A DNA stretch of 64,000 nucleotides, from the NCBI RefSeq assembly GCF_009676705.1, contig NZ_CP046046.1:1-64000 (forward strand), given 5' to 3'. The translations under genes were made by a program, and so were the position numbers. The notes beneath the pieces were generated by a model. That model worked only from the letters and a program-made list of their open reading frames with translations, was not told where the DNA came from and ran no database searches. The stretch is from Spiribacter sp. 2438 (GTDB lineage: Bacteria; Pseudomonadota; Gammaproteobacteria; Nitrococcales; Nitrococcaceae). Shown piece after piece: positions 11,910-21,565 of this stretch (position 1 is the stretch's first letter; the number at the start of each line of letters is the position of its first letter).

Positions 11910-12971
11910 ATGATGAATCAGTCTCGCGACGCCACCATGACCGAAGTCCTCGACAACCTCACCCGCGCGGTGGTGGTGCTCGATGCGGACCGGCGGGTGA
12001 CACTGCTGAACAGCGCCGCGGAGGGGATGCTGCAAATCAGTGCCCGGCAGATCGAGGGCGAGGCGCTCACCCAGATTTTTCCCGGTGTCACGGTGCTGGA
12101 TGGGGCCATCAGTCAGGCTCTGGATGAGGGGGCCAGTTACGCGGAGCGCGAGATTCGCCTCAGTCTGGGTGCCGATCGGGTGATTACCGTGGATTGCGCC
12201 ATCACGCCGTTGCCGGCGCAGCGACTGTTGCTGGAATTCGAGCCGCTGGATCGGCATTTGAGGATTTCCCGGGAGAATCAGTTGATTGCTCAGAACCAGG
12301 CCATTCGGGAGCTGATTCGGGGCCTGGCCCACGAGATCAAGAATCCGCTGGGGGGGCTGCGCGGGGCGGCGCAGTTGCTGGAGGCGGAGCTGGGCGACGA
12401 GGAGCAGCGGGAATATACCCGCGTGATCATTAACGAGGCGGATCGCCTCCGCACACTGGTCAACGGTTTGCTGGGTCCGGAAACCAAGCCGGATATCCAG
12501 CCCACCAACCTGCATGAGGTGCTTGAGCGAGTGCGTCATCTGGCAGTGGCCGAAGCGCCGGCGGCCATCCGCATCACCCGTGACTATGATCCCAGCATTC
12601 CGGCCATTCCGGCGTCCGCCGATCAGCTGATCCAGGCCCTGCTCAACCTGGTGCGCAATGCCATGCAGGCGCTGGGCCGCGAGGGAGAGATCACCCTGCG
12701 CAGCCGCACCCAGCGGCGGCTGACCATTGGCGGGGCGCAGCATCGCCTGGTGGCACGGGTGGACATTATTGACGACGGCCCCGGCATTCCACCGGCGCTG
12801 CAGAACCAGATTTTCTATCCGATGGTGACCGGGCGGGCGGAGGGCAGTGGCATCGGCCTGCCCATCGCGCAGACCCTGGTCAATCAGCACGGCGGCCTGA
12901 TCGAGTGCAGCAGCGAGCCGGGTTGCACGATGTTTACGGTGTGGCTGCCCCTGGAGGAACACGATGGCTAA
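11910..12971 (+). CDS. ntrB: Nitrogen regulation sensor kinase/phosphatase NtrB
   Basis: NtrB (GlnL) phosphorylates and dephosphorylates NtrC under control of the PII protein. The 353-residue cytoplasmic protein has an N-terminal PAS domain (about 12-110), the dimerisation/phosphotransfer helix with His141 in GLAHEIKNPLGGL, and a GHKL ATPase domain with LLNLVRNAMQA, IIDDGPGIPP and GRAEGSGIGLPIAQ. No membrane segment is present. The start is taken at the first of two adjacent ATGs (11910 or 11913) behind GGGG; the frame is open further upstream, but that would run through the promoter and terminator. It overlaps ntrC by 8 bases. Confidence 0.95.
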   Translation: MMNQSRDATMTEVLDNLTRAVVVLDADRRVTLLNSAAEGMLQISARQIEGEALTQIFPGVTVLDGAISQALDEGASYAEREIRLSLGADRVITVDCAITPLPAQRLLLEFEPLDRHLRISRENQLIAQNQAIRELIRGLAHEIKNPLGGLRGAAQLLEAELGDEEQREYTRVIINEADRLRTLVNGLLGPETKPDIQPTNLHEVLERVRHLAVAEAPAAIRITRDYDPSIPAIPASADQLIQALLNLVRNAMQALGREGEITLRSRTQRRLTIGGAQHRLVARVDIIDDGPGIPPALQNQIFYPMVTGRAEGSGIGLPIAQTLVNQHGGLIECSSEPGCTMFTVWLPLEEHDG

Positions 12972-14358
12972 TACGACGAGCGTCTGGATCGTTGACGACG
13001 ACCGGTCCATCCGCTGGGTACTTCGCAAGGCGCTGGAGCGGGCCGACATGCAGGCCCGGGACTTTGAAACCGGTGAGGAAGCCATTGCCGCCCTGGAGCG
13101 GGAATCACCGGACGTGCTGGTGACGGATATCCGCATGCCGCGCCTCGACGGGTTGACCCTCATGCAGCGGTTTCATGAGCACGACGAATCGCTGCCGGTG
13201 ATTGTTATCACCGCCCATTCCGATCTGGATGCGGCGGTGTCTGCCTATGAAGGGGGCGCTTTCGAGTATCTGCCAAAGCCCTTTGACGTGGGCGAGGCGG
13301 TGGATCTGGTGCGGCGGGCGGCCGCCGCGGCGGAATCCGCGACACCCCCGGAGGCCCGGCGTGAAAACCTGCCGGAGATCATCGGTGAAGCGCCGGCCAT
13401 GCAGGAAGTCTTTCGGGCCATCGGGCGTCTGTCCCGTTCCAACATCACCGTGCTGATCAATGGCGAGTCGGGCACCGGCAAGGAGCTGGTGGCCGGGTCG
13501 CTGCATCGGCACAGCCCGCGGGCGTCAAAGCCGTTCATTGCCCTGAACATGGCGGCCATTCCCCGGGACCTGATGGAGTCGGAGCTCTTCGGTCACGAAA
13601 AGGGCGCTTTTACCGGCGCTCATCAGGTGCGCCGGGGGCGTTTCGAGCAGGCGGACGGCGGCACCCTGTTCCTGGATGAAATCGGTGACATGCCCGCTGA
13701 GCTGCAGACCCGGCTTCTGCGGGTTTTAGCGGACGGGGAGTTTTACCGGGTGGGGGCGCACACGCCCATGCGGGTGGATGTCCGCATCATTGCCGCCACC
13801 CATCAAAACCTGGAGCAGCTGGTTCATGAAGGGCGGTTCCGGGAAGATCTGTTCCATCGCCTCAACGTGATTCGCGTTCACTGTCCGGCGCTTCGGGAGC
13901 GGGCCGCGGATGTACCGGCCCTGGCCGAGCATTTCCTGCTGCGCGCGGCCAGAGAGCTGAACGTCGAGCCCAAGCAGCTGACCCCCGCCGTGGAGCAGTG
14001 CTTTCAGAGTCTGTCCTGGCCGGGCAATGTCCGCGAGCTGGAAAACACCTGCCGCTGGCTGACGGTAATGGCCAGCGGCCGGGAGGTGCAGATGGACGAT
14101 CTGCCCCAGGATTTGGTGGGCGATGAAGCGCGCACCGAGCCCGCCATGGATTGGGAGAGCGCACTGGCTCGGTGGGCCGAGAGCCAGTCGGAGCACGGGG
14201 CGGGTGCGCTGGGGGAGGCGCAGACGCGGCTGGAGCGGATTCTTATTGAAGCGGCTTTGCGCCGGACCGGCGGCCGCCGCCAGGACGCCGCCCGTTTGCT
14301 CGGCTGGGGCCGCAACACCCTCACCCGCAAAATACGGGATCTGCAGCTGCAGGTATGA
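12964..14358 (+). CDS. ntrC: Nitrogen response regulator NtrC
   Basis: NtrC~P activates sigma-54 promoters such as glnA. The 464-residue protein has a receiver domain with the acidic pocket DDD near 11-13, phospho-acceptor Asp55 and Lys105; a central AAA+ domain with Walker A GESGTGKE (167-174) and the sigma-54 contact loop GAFTGA (214-219); and a C-terminal Fis-type helix-turn-helix ([22 protein letters not shown]). All functional residues are intact. Cotranscribed with ntrB. Confidence 0.97.
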   Translation: MANTTSVWIVDDDRSIRWVLRKALERADMQARDFETGEEAIAALERESPDVLVTDIRMPRLDGLTLMQRFHEHDESLPVIVITAHSDLDAAVSAYEGGAFEYLPKPFDVGEAVDLVRRAAAAAESATPPEARRENLPEIIGEAPAMQEVFRAIGRLSRSNITVLINGESGTGKELVAGSLHRHSPRASKPFIALNMAAIPRDLMESELFGHEKGAFTGAHQVRRGRFEQADGGTLFLDEIGDMPAELQTRLLRVLADGEFYRVGAHTPMRVDVRIIAATHQNLEQLVHEGRFREDLFHRLNVIRVHCPALRERAADVPALAEHFLLRAARELNVEPKQLTPAVEQCFQSLSWPGNVRELENTCRWLTVMASGREVQMDDLPQDLVGDEARTEPAMDWESALARWAESQSEHGAGALGEAQTRLERILIEAALRRTGGRRQDAARLLGWGRNTLTRKIRDLQLQV

Positions 14359-14365
14359 TGGCGGC

Positions 14366-14833
14366 ATGCCGCTGCATGTCGTCCTGCAAAGCCCGGAAAT
14401 TCCGCCGAATACCGGCAATGTCATCCGGCTCTGCGCCAACAGCGGGGCTCATCTGCATCTGATTCGGCCGCTGGGGTTTACTCTGGACGACCGGCGCATG
14501 CGTCGCGCCGGCCTGGATTATCACGAACTCTCCCGAGTCAGTGTGCACGACCATCTGGCGGGGTTCATGGCGGCGGTGCAGCCGGCTCGCCTGTGGGCCT
14601 TTACCACCCGCGCCCGGCGGCGCTTCGATGAACCGGTCTATGGCCGCGACGACGCCCTGCTATTTGGCAGCGAAACGGCGGGACTGCCCGGGCCCGTGCT
14701 GGAGAGTGTGCCCGCGGAGCAGCGGCTCCGGCTGCCCATGCGACCCGGCAACCGCAGTCTGAACCTGTCCAACAGTGTTGCCGTGGCGGTCTATGAGGCC
14801 TGGCGCCAGATGGGATACGCCGGTGGCGCGTGA
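14366..14833 (+). CDS. trmL: tRNA (cytidine(34)-2'-O)-methyltransferase
   Basis: TrmL methylates the 2'-OH of the wobble base of certain leucine tRNAs using S-adenosylmethionine. The 155-residue SPOUT-fold protein has the family start [21 protein letters not shown], the knot motif [11 protein letters not shown] and the C-terminal [16 protein letters not shown]. The ATG at 14366 lies 8 bases after the ntrC stop. It converges on gpsA with a 21-base gap. Confidence 0.94.
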   Translation: MPLHVVLQSPEIPPNTGNVIRLCANSGAHLHLIRPLGFTLDDRRMRRAGLDYHELSRVSVHDHLAGFMAAVQPARLWAFTTRARRRFDEPVYGRDDALLFGSETAGLPGPVLESVPAEQRLRLPMRPGNRSLNLSNSVAVAVYEAWRQMGYAGGA

Positions 14834-14854
14834 GCGGGGATCAGTGGACGCCGG

Positions 14855-15856
14855 TCAAGGATTGGAGAATTCCCAGCGGGGCGCTCGCTGCATAAGCGAT
14901 TCCGCGGCCTGGCGCGGCGATTGGCCGTCAACCACGACTGAGTGGACCGCTTCACAAATGGGCATTTCCACCGCCACCCGCGCCGCCAGCTGACGCAGCT
15001 CCGCGGCGGTACGCACGCCCTCCACCACCTGGCCGATGGCCGCCTCGGCGTCAGTGAGGGATTCACCGCGACCCAGGGCCAGCCCCATGCGACGGTTGCG
15101 GGACTGGTCATCGGTGCAGGTCAGAATCAGATCACCCATGCCGGCGAGCCCGGTCAGGGTCTCGTCCCGGGCGCCCATGGCCACTCCCAGACGGCGGACT
15201 TCGGTCAGGCCGCGGGTTATCAGCCCGGCCCGGGCGTTGGCCCCGAAGCCGAGTCCATCGGCCATGCCGGTGGCAATCGCCAGCACGTTCTTCACTGCAC
15301 CGCCCAGTTCCACCCCGATCAGATCGTCGCTGGCATAGACCCGGAAACGGGGGTCGTGGAAGGCGCTGGCCAGTTGCTCAAGGCAGGTCCGGTCGGTGCT
15401 GGCCAGGGCCACGGCGGTGGGCAGACCGGCGGCGACCTCGGCGGCAAAACTCGGCCCCGACAGCACCGCGAGTGGGTGGCCGGGCAGCTCCCGGCCGGCG
15501 CGTTCGTGCAGCAGCCCGCCACCGGCGGCCTCCAGCCCCTTGGTGGCCCAGGCCACGGGAATCCCGGCCGCCAGGACATCGCCCAGCCGTTGCATCACTT
15601 CTGCGAAGGCGGCGCTGGGCACCACCACCAGAACCGCGTCAGTGCCCGCCACCGCCTGTTCCAGGCTGGCTTCGGGGTGGATGGCTTCCGGCAGCGGAAA
15701 GTCCGGGAGATAGCGGTCATTGACCCGGTCCCGGGCCATGGCCGCTATGGTGTCGGGGTTGTGACCCCAGAGCCGGACGCGGTGGCCGTTGCGGGCCAGC
15801 ACCAGGGCCAGAGCGGTGCCCCAGGAGCCGGCGCCGAGTACGGCCAGGGATCGCAT
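14855..15856 (-). CDS. gpsA: Glycerol-3-phosphate dehydrogenase [NAD(P)+]
   Basis: Reduces dihydroxyacetone phosphate to sn-glycerol-3-phosphate, the backbone for phospholipids. The 333-residue cytoplasmic enzyme has the Rossmann motif GAGSWGTALA at 8-17, the substrate-site block SGPSFAAEVAAGLPTA, the catalytic Lys in GAVKNVLAIATG and the GLAGMGDLILTC signature. It starts 4 bases after the secB stop, with no strong ribosome site, suggesting coupling to secB. Third gene of rhodanese-secB-gpsA. Confidence 0.97.
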   Translation of the reverse strand: MRSLAVLGAGSWGTALALVLARNGHRVRLWGHNPDTIAAMARDRVNDRYLPDFPLPEAIHPEASLEQAVAGTDAVLVVVPSAAFAEVMQRLGDVLAAGIPVAWATKGLEAAGGGLLHERAGRELPGHPLAVLSGPSFAAEVAAGLPTAVALASTDRTCLEQLASAFHDPRFRVYASDDLIGVELGGAVKNVLAIATGMADGLGFGANARAGLITRGLTEVRRLGVAMGARDETLTGLAGMGDLILTCTDDQSRNRRMGLALGRGESLTDAEAAIGQVVEGVRTAAELRQLAARVAVEMPICEAVHSVVVDGQSPRQAAESLMQRAPRWEFSNP

Positions 15857-15860
15857 TGAT

Positions 15861-16376
15861 TTACTGGGTGGTCTCGGGGGCGTCCGCCGCCGCGGCTTCC
15901 TGCTGGCGACGACGGGCGTAGAGCGCCTCGAAATTCACCGGTGCCAGGGTCATGGGCGGAAAGCCTGCCTTGGCGGTGAGATCGGTGACGGCTTCACGCG
16001 CGTAGGGGAACAGCACCCCCGGGCAGTAGGCCCCCAGCAGCTGAGCCTGGGCCGTCTCGCTGAAGCCGGAGACCGCAAAAACTCCGGCCTGATGGATTTC
16101 GCAGAGATAGATGGTCTGGTCATCTTTCTGCGCGGTGACCGTCACCGTCACCACCACCTCGTGGAGGTTTTCGTCCATGGGCTGGTGGCGGGTATTGAGT
16201 TCCACCCGGGCTTCGGGTTTCCAGGTTTCCCGGAACACCTCTGGAGTGGCCGGCGTTTCCAGGGAGCAGTCCTTGAGATAGACCTTCTGGATGGCGAACT
16301 GCTGCTGCGGCGCCTCGTTGCTGGCGCCGGCACCCTGACCGGCAGTGGTGTCGGTTCCGTTGGGCGTTTCAGCCAT
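15861..16376 (-). CDS. secB: Protein-export chaperone SecB
   Basis: SecB tetramers hold precursor proteins unfolded and deliver them to SecA. The 171-residue product has a low-complexity N-terminus of about 25 residues, then the conserved core FAIQKVYLKDCSLETP, YLCEIHQAGVF and LLGAYCPGVLFPYARE, and an Ala/Glu-rich tail. GGAG lies 8 bases before the ATG. In enterobacteria grxC separates secB from the rhodanese gene; here only 41 bases do. Confidence 0.96.
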   Translation of the reverse strand: MAETPNGTDTTAGQGAGASNEAPQQQFAIQKVYLKDCSLETPATPEVFRETWKPEARVELNTRHQPMDENLHEVVVTVTVTAQKDDQTIYLCEIHQAGVFAVSGFSETAQAQLLGAYCPGVLFPYAREAVTDLTAKAGFPPMTLAPVNFEALYARRRQQEAAAADAPETTQ

Positions 16377-16417
16377 GGGATTCTCCTGTCTGGGGTTAAC
16401 CGATCAAATAGCGCGGA

Positions 16418-16846
16418 TCAGCCGCGACCTTCCGTGGGCATGCTGGCGTCCCGCCAGGCATCGAGTCCACCCTTGAGCTGGTAGACCTCGGGCCATCCCA
16501 GCTCGCGAAGGGCATTGACGGCCTTGAGCGTTGTCTGACCGTTGTCACAATAGACAATGATCGAGCGGCCCTTGAACCGCTTGAGCTTATCCTGACGCTT
16601 CTCGAGATGAGTCATGGGGATATTGATGGCCCCCGGCAGGTGACTGGTCTGGAAGGCGTTCTCGCCACGAATATCCACGAACACCGCCTCGTCCCGATTG
16701 TAGAGCTGGGTGGCGTCGGTGGTGTCGATGGCGTGTTTGCCACGGCGCCAGGCCAGGAACTCGTTCGCCACGATGGCGATAAGCACGACCAGCAGGGCGG
16801 CGATGAGAATCGGATTGTTGAGACTGAACTCTATGACTCTGTCCAT
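16418..16846 (-). CDS. Membrane-anchored rhodanese-like protein (YibN type)
   Basis: A single-domain sulfurtransferase-like protein. Residues 10-29 form a membrane anchor; a rhodanese domain follows (about 38-138) with the VFVDIRGENAF motif and the active-site Cys100 in YCDNGQT, so the persulfide-carrying cysteine is present. The substrate is not known for this family. It starts the operon with secB and gpsA; the same neighbourhood occurs in E. coli as yibN. Confidence 0.88.
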   Translation of the reverse strand: MDRVIEFSLNNPILIAALLVVLIAIVANEFLAWRRGKHAIDTTDATQLYNRDEAVFVDIRGENAFQTSHLPGAINIPMTHLEKRQDKLKRFKGRSIIVYCDNGQTTLKAVNALRELGWPEVYQLKGGLDAWRDASMPTEGRG

Positions 16847-16871
16847 GACCTGGCGCTGTTAGCATTGAAAG

Positions 16872-18062
16872 ATGGCGCGCCAGTATAGCAGTCGAAAACC
16901 GCAGCGGATCATGACCGGGGTCTTATCGACTCTGGCGCTGCTGTGGGGCGGGGTTGCCGCGGATGAACGCGCCCAACTGGCGGAGCGTGAACAGCGTCTC
17001 CAGGCCCTTCAGCAGGACATTGCCCGGATCACCGATCAGCTGGAGGCCGAGCGGGAGCGAGCGGGCGGGGTGGAGCTGGAACTGGCCCGGCTGGAGCAGC
17101 GGATTGGCGCCGAGCGCACGGCACTGGCCGAGTTGGATGAGCGTATTCGGGACAACGCCGCCGGCATCCAGAATCTCACCGGCGCCCTGGAGGCCGCCGA
17201 GGAGGAAGCCGAACAGCATCGGGCGTTCCTTGCCGACACCGTCCGGGCGGCCTATCGGCGTGGCGAGGCGGACACGCTGCGCCTGTTGCTGGGCGAGACC
17301 GACCCCGCCCGTCTGCAGCGGCTGCTGGTGTACCGCCAGCATCTGGGCGCCGCCCGGGCGGAGCGTATTGCCAATGCCCGTGAGGCGCTGGAGACCTTCG
17401 CCGCCCAGCGAGGGGAGCTGGAGGCTTTGCAGGCCCGCCACGAATCCGACCGGCGCGATCGGGCCGAGCAGCTGGCCGTGCTGCAGAGCAGTCTGGCGGA
17501 GCGGGAGGACCTGTTAGCCGAGCTGCAGGCGCAGATCGAGGACACCGACACCGCGCTGGCCGAGCGGCGCCGGGAAGCGGACAGCGTCGAGCAGCTGATC
17601 GCCGAGCTTGAGGCCCGGCTGGCGGAGCGTCAGGAGGACCTGGCGGACAGGCCTGAACTCACCGAGGCCCGGGGCGCTCTGGAGTGGCCACTGGAAGGAG
17701 AGCTGCTGGCGAGTTTTGGCAGTCAGCGGGCCGGCGACATGGAGTGGACCGGGCTGCTGATCGGGGCCGAAGCCGGCACGCCGGTGCGGCCCATTGCGCC
17801 GGGCCAGGTGGTTTTTGCCGACTGGTTGCGCGGCCTCGGCCTGCTGCTCATTATTGATCATGGCAATGGTTACCTCAGCCTCTATGGCCGTAACCAGATG
17901 CTTTACTTCGAGGTGGGGGAACAGGTCACCCCCTCGGACGTGATTGCCACGGTGGGACAGACCGGCGGGCGGCCGGAGCCGGCACTCTACTTCGAGTTGC
18001 GGGCTGGCGGTCAGCCGGTGAATCCACTCACCTGGCTGCGGGAAGCGGACGCCCGAACATGA
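16872..18062 (+). CDS. envC: Murein hydrolase activator EnvC
   Basis: EnvC is a periplasmic coiled-coil protein that recruits and activates septal amidases during cell separation. The 396-residue product has a signal peptide (basic stretch RKPQR, hydrophobic TGVLSTLALLWGGVAA), a long coiled coil (about 30-265) and a C-terminal LytM domain. The LytM zinc ligands are replaced (EWTGLLIG and LYFELR where active M23 enzymes have His/Asp and His-x-His), as in E. coli EnvC, so it is an activator and not an enzyme. The start is uncertain: ATG at 16872 has no clear ribosome site and overlaps the divergent promoter; ATG at 16911 would lose the basic n-region. Confidence 0.92.
   Translation: MARQYSSRKPQRIMTGVLSTLALLWGGVAADERAQLAEREQRLQALQQDIARITDQLEAERERAGGVELELARLEQRIGAERTALAELDERIRDNAAGIQNLTGALEAAEEEAEQHRAFLADTVRAAYRRGEADTLRLLLGETDPARLQRLLVYRQHLGAARAERIANAREALETFAAQRGELEALQARHESDRRDRAEQLAVLQSSLAEREDLLAELQAQIEDTDTALAERRREADSVEQLIAELEARLAERQEDLADRPELTEARGALEWPLEGELLASFGSQRAGDMEWTGLLIGAEAGTPVRPIAPGQVVFADWLRGLGLLLIIDHGNGYLSLYGRNQMLYFEVGEQVTPSDVIATVGQTGGRPEPALYFELRAGGQPVNPLTWLREADART
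16882..16890 (-). promoter_or_regulatory. Extended -10 promoter of rhodanese-secB-gpsA
   Basis: On the minus strand TGCTATACT combines the TG extended element with a five-of-six -10 hexamer (plus-strand 16882-16887). It sits 36 bases before the rhodanese ATG and lies within the first codons of the divergent envC as annotated. Confidence 0.5.
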
Positions 18063-18072
18063 GGATGCTGAC

Positions 18073-19278
18073 ATGCGATTTTCCGGATCCCTTTATGCCC
18101 TGACGGCGGCGGTTCTGCTGGGGCTGGCCCTTGGCAACGCGCAATGGGTGGTGGCCCGGCAGGCCACGGAGGGCGACCTGCCGCTGGAGGCGCTGCGCAG
18201 CTTCACCGAGGTTTACGAGCGCATTCAGAGTGATTACGTGGAGTCCGTTGACGATGAGGCCCTCATCCGCAACGCCATTCGCGGCATGCTGGAGAATCTG
18301 GATCCGCACTCGGCCTATCTGGATGCCGAGGCCTATCAGGAACTCCAGGAAGGCACCCGCGGGGAGTTTGGCGGCCTGGGTATCGAGGTGGGCACCCGGG
18401 ATGGGTTCGTGGAGGTCATTGCCCCCATTGACGGCACCCCGGCGGACGCCGCCGGCATGCGCCCGGGAGACCTCATCATTCGCATTGACGGCGAGTCCGT
18501 AAAAGGCATGGAGCTGCGCCAGGCGGTGCGTCTGATGCGCGGTGAGCCGGGCTCAGCAGTGACCCTGAGCGTGATGCGGGAATCCGCCGATCAGCCCCGG
18601 GAAGTCACCATGGAGCGGGCCATCATTCGCGTCGAGAGTGTTCGCACCGAGATGCTGGAACCGGGTCTGGGCTATGTCCGCATCAGTCAGTTCCAGTCCG
18701 GCACCGGCGATGACCTGTTGCGGGCCCTGGAGCGGCTGAACCGCAACGCAGACGGGCTGGATGGTCTGGTGCTGGATTTGCGCAACAACCCCGGCGGGGT
18801 GTTGCAGGCCGCGGTAGAAGTGGCGGATGCCTTTCTGTCCCGGGGCGAAATCGTCTCCACCCGCGGTCGGGTGGCTCGGGCGGAAAGCCGCTTCATTGCC
18901 ACGCCCAACGATGCCATTAGTGGTGCCCCGCTGGTGGTGCTGGTGAATGCGGGCTCGGCCTCGGCCTCAGAGATCGTGGCGGGTGCACTGCAGGATCATC
19001 GCCGGGCGGTGATCCTGGGGGAGTCGACGTTTGGCAAGGGGTCCGTGCAGAGCGTCCTGCCGCTTCGGGATGGCCACGCCGTGAAGCTGACCACGGCGCG
19101 CTATTTCACCCCCGACGGCCGGTCCATTCAGGCGGAGGGCATCGTCCCGGATGTAACGCTGGCCAACGTGGTGGTGCGGGATGAGGGTGACGATGAGAGC
19201 CTGAGCGCCCGGGATTATCCGCTGGCGGAGGCGGTCAATCTGCTCAAGGGGCTGCGAGTGCTCGCCCCTGATCGCTAA
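18073..19278 (+). CDS. ctpA: Carboxy-terminal processing protease (S41)
   Basis: A periplasmic serine protease that trims or degrades proteins from their C-termini. The 401-residue precursor has a signal peptide (about 1-23), a PDZ domain (about 95-175) with GGLGIEV, and the S41 catalytic core with the Ser in GSASASE (294-300) and general-base Lys322 in GKGSVQS. It lies 10 bases after envC; the envC-ctpA pair is common in proteobacteria, and CtpA-type proteases act on cell-wall hydrolases in several species. The target here is not known. Confidence 0.94.
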   Translation: MRFSGSLYALTAAVLLGLALGNAQWVVARQATEGDLPLEALRSFTEVYERIQSDYVESVDDEALIRNAIRGMLENLDPHSAYLDAEAYQELQEGTRGEFGGLGIEVGTRDGFVEVIAPIDGTPADAAGMRPGDLIIRIDGESVKGMELRQAVRLMRGEPGSAVTLSVMRESADQPREVTMERAIIRVESVRTEMLEPGLGYVRISQFQSGTGDDLLRALERLNRNADGLDGLVLDLRNNPGGVLQAAVEVADAFLSRGEIVSTRGRVARAESRFIATPNDAISGAPLVVLVNAGSASASEIVAGALQDHRRAVILGESTFGKGSVQSVLPLRDGHAVKLTTARYFTPDGRSIQAEGIVPDVTLANVVVRDEGDDESLSARDYPLAEAVNLLKGLRVLAPDR

Positions 19279-19289
19279 TTCGAGGCGGA

Positions 19290-20954
19290 TTACCGCCGCG
19301 GCCAGGCCGCCAGCCAGATCAGGACGCCAAGGCCGCCCACCACCCAGCTCACCAGGGGCGCCTGGCCCAGCATGGCCGGCGCACGACCATCCAGGCCGGC
19401 GGTGATGAACGCGGCGATAATGAGCGCGCCGCCAACCGAGGCCGCGAACGTCCGCCGTCCATTCTGGCGAAGCTGACGTTGTAGGGACCGCAGGCTCTCA
19501 TCCTGCCGTTCCAGTCGCTGGCGCGTCTGGCTGAGCTCGTCCAGCGCGCCGTCAATCCGCCGCGGCAGCGATGGCAGGGTCTCGGCCAGATAGGGCAGTT
19601 CCCGTTGCAGGTTGCGGCCCACCGCCCGAATGCCCACCTGATCGCGCATCCATCGCTCCAGATAGGGTTTACCGGTGTCCCAGAGGTCCAGGTCGGGATA
19701 CAACTGACGGCCCAGCCCTTCGATGGCCAGCAGGGTTTTCTGCAGCAGCACCAGCTGGGGCTGAATCTCCATTTTGAAGCGACGGCCGGTCTGGAAGAGG
19801 CGCATCAACAGGGCGCCCAGGGAAATCTCGCCCAGGGGGCGTTCGAAAATGGGTTCGCAGACCGTGCGCATGGCGGCTTCGAACTCATGCACCGGGGTGT
19901 CCGCCGGCACCCAGCCGGACTCCACATGCAGTTCGGCAACGCGGCGGTAGTCGCGGTTGAAGAACGCCATGAAGTTGTCCGCCAGATAGCGGTGATCCAC
20001 CGGGCTGAGGGAGCCCATGATGCCGAAGTCCACCGCCACGTAGCGGGGATCCGCCGGATCGGAGACATCCACGAAAACATTGCCCGGGTGCATGTCGGCG
20101 TGGAAGAAGCTGTCCCGAAAGACCTGGGTGAAGAAGATTTCCGTGCCCCGCTCAGCCAGCACTTTCATGTCGACGCCGGCCGCCTTGAGCCCCTCGATGT
20201 CGCTGATCTGCAGGCCACTGATGCGCTCCATCACCATCACCCGCTGGCGGGTGGCGGGCCAGTAGACCTCGGGGACGTAGAGCAGCCCGGAGTCCCGGAA
20301 GTTGCGTTTCAGCTGGGTGGCGTTGGCGGCCTCGCGCATCAAATCCAGCTCGTCATGGAGGGTGGTGTCGAATTCCTCGATGACTTCCACCGGGCGCAGC
20401 CGGTGACCCTCGCTCCAGTAACGCTCGGCCAGGCGGGCAAAGGTATAGAGCACCTGCAGATCCCGGGCGATGGCTTGCTCAATCCCCGGTCGGACCACCT
20501 TGACGATGACGTCCCGGCCATCGTGCAGGCGGGCGCCGTGGACCTGGGCGATGGAGGCGGATGCCATGGGATCCGCTTCGAAGTGAGCGAACCAGCCATC
20601 CAGCGGCTGGTCGTGCTCGGCTTCGATGATGGCGCGGGCCTGGGCGCTGGGAAAGGGCGGCACCCGGTCCTGCAGGCGGGCCAGCTCCGCCGCGATGTCC
20701 GGTGGCAACAGGTCCCGCCGGGTGGAAATGATCTGCCCGAACTTGACGAAAATCGGGCCCAGGTCTTCCAGGGCCAGCCGGATGCGCACGCCGCGGCTTT
20801 CCCGCTGGCGGCGGACCCAGCTCCAGGGCATGAATATCCGGACAAAGCGGAATGGTCGGAACCAGCGGGTGGCCAGCAGGATTTCATCCAGCCCGTATCG
20901 AATCAGGACCAGGTTGATCTGTGCCAGCCGGAGGAGAATGCGGGGGCTGGGCAT
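19290..20954 (-). CDS. ubiB: Ubiquinone biosynthesis kinase-like protein UbiB
   Basis: An atypical kinase/ATPase of the ABC1/COQ8 family needed for ubiquinone synthesis, acting at the membrane with UbiJ and UbiK. The 554-residue protein has the family KxGQ motif as KFGQ at 71-74, the Ala-loop region ASIAQVHGA, the catalytic [12 protein letters not shown] and metal-binding VDFGIMG, and two C-terminal membrane helices (about 505-550). Its ATG shares one base with the ubiJ stop (TGATG). Confidence 0.97.
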   Translation of the reverse strand: MPSPRILLRLAQINLVLIRYGLDEILLATRWFRPFRFVRIFMPWSWVRRQRESRGVRIRLALEDLGPIFVKFGQIISTRRDLLPPDIAAELARLQDRVPPFPSAQARAIIEAEHDQPLDGWFAHFEADPMASASIAQVHGARLHDGRDVIVKVVRPGIEQAIARDLQVLYTFARLAERYWSEGHRLRPVEVIEEFDTTLHDELDLMREAANATQLKRNFRDSGLLYVPEVYWPATRQRVMVMERISGLQISDIEGLKAAGVDMKVLAERGTEIFFTQVFRDSFFHADMHPGNVFVDVSDPADPRYVAVDFGIMGSLSPVDHRYLADNFMAFFNRDYRRVAELHVESGWVPADTPVHEFEAAMRTVCEPIFERPLGEISLGALLMRLFQTGRRFKMEIQPQLVLLQKTLLAIEGLGRQLYPDLDLWDTGKPYLERWMRDQVGIRAVGRNLQRELPYLAETLPSLPRRIDGALDELSQTRQRLERQDESLRSLQRQLRQNGRRTFAASVGGALIIAAFITAGLDGRAPAMLGQAPLVSWVVGGLGVLIWLAAWPRR

Positions 20955-21565
20955 CAGGCACCGTCCCGGGGCGGTGTCAGGCGTCGCAGCCTCGCTTCCA
21001 GACGATCGACGGACTCCCGCAGGCTGTCCACGTCGTCAAGGAACTGCTCGACCTCGGGCTGGCTGGGTAGCCAGCGGCGCTCCTCGGTGGCCAGTTCACC
21101 GGCGTTGCGGGCCAGGGTGTCGACGCTCCGCTGCCCCCATTGCCAGCCGGCTCGGGCACTTTCGGTGACCTGCACCGCCAGGGAGTCACCGATGAGCCGG
21201 CCCAACTGGGCCTGCAGGTCCACATCGAGATCGGCGAACAGGCCACGAATCTCCTGAATGGTGCCGATGTCGCCACGAAAGGCCACGTCGCGGCTGCGCT
21301 GGCCACGGGACAGCACCAGGCCGGTGAGCCCGGCGACGGTGGCTTCCAGCACCACGTCGCAGTCGCTCATGTCGGTGTCGTCGTGGATGAGCGTCAGCCC
21401 CTCGGTGTCCATGATGACCCGCAGAGCCATCCCGGCATCGGTCAGGGACAGGCCCAGTTCGCGGCCGGCCAGCGGCGCCAGTCGGTCGGCACTGGCGGGA
21501 TCCAGCGCGAGGATGCGGTTGATCCCCTGCTCGATGGGACCCAGTGGCAGCCACTCAGTAGACAT
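20954..21565 (-). CDS. ubiJ: Ubiquinone biosynthesis accessory factor UbiJ
   Basis: UbiJ carries an SCP2-type lipid-binding domain and, with UbiK, scaffolds the soluble complex of ubiquinone enzymes. The 203-residue product has the SCP2 fold region (about 15-115, [12 protein letters not shown]... [15 protein letters not shown]) and a C-terminal helical segment rich in Arg/Glu ([19 protein letters not shown]) expected for coiled-coil pairing. I used ATG 21565; a TTG at 21583 with GGGGG nearby is an alternative that adds six residues. Located between ubiE and ubiB as in E. coli. Confidence 0.88.
   Translation of the reverse strand: MSTEWLPLGPIEQGINRILALDPASADRLAPLAGRELGLSLTDAGMALRVIMDTEGLTLIHDDTDMSDCDVVLEATVAGLTGLVLSRGQRSRDVAFRGDIGTIQEIRGLFADLDVDLQAQLGRLIGDSLAVQVTESARAGWQWGQRSVDTLARNAGELATEERRWLPSQPEVEQFLDDVDSLRESVDRLEARLRRLTPPRDGA

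Noticed and set aside
19279-19312. Possible terminator between ctpA and ubiB
   Set aside because: GGCGG-ATTA-CCGCC can pair, but the stem is short and no T run follows on either strand.
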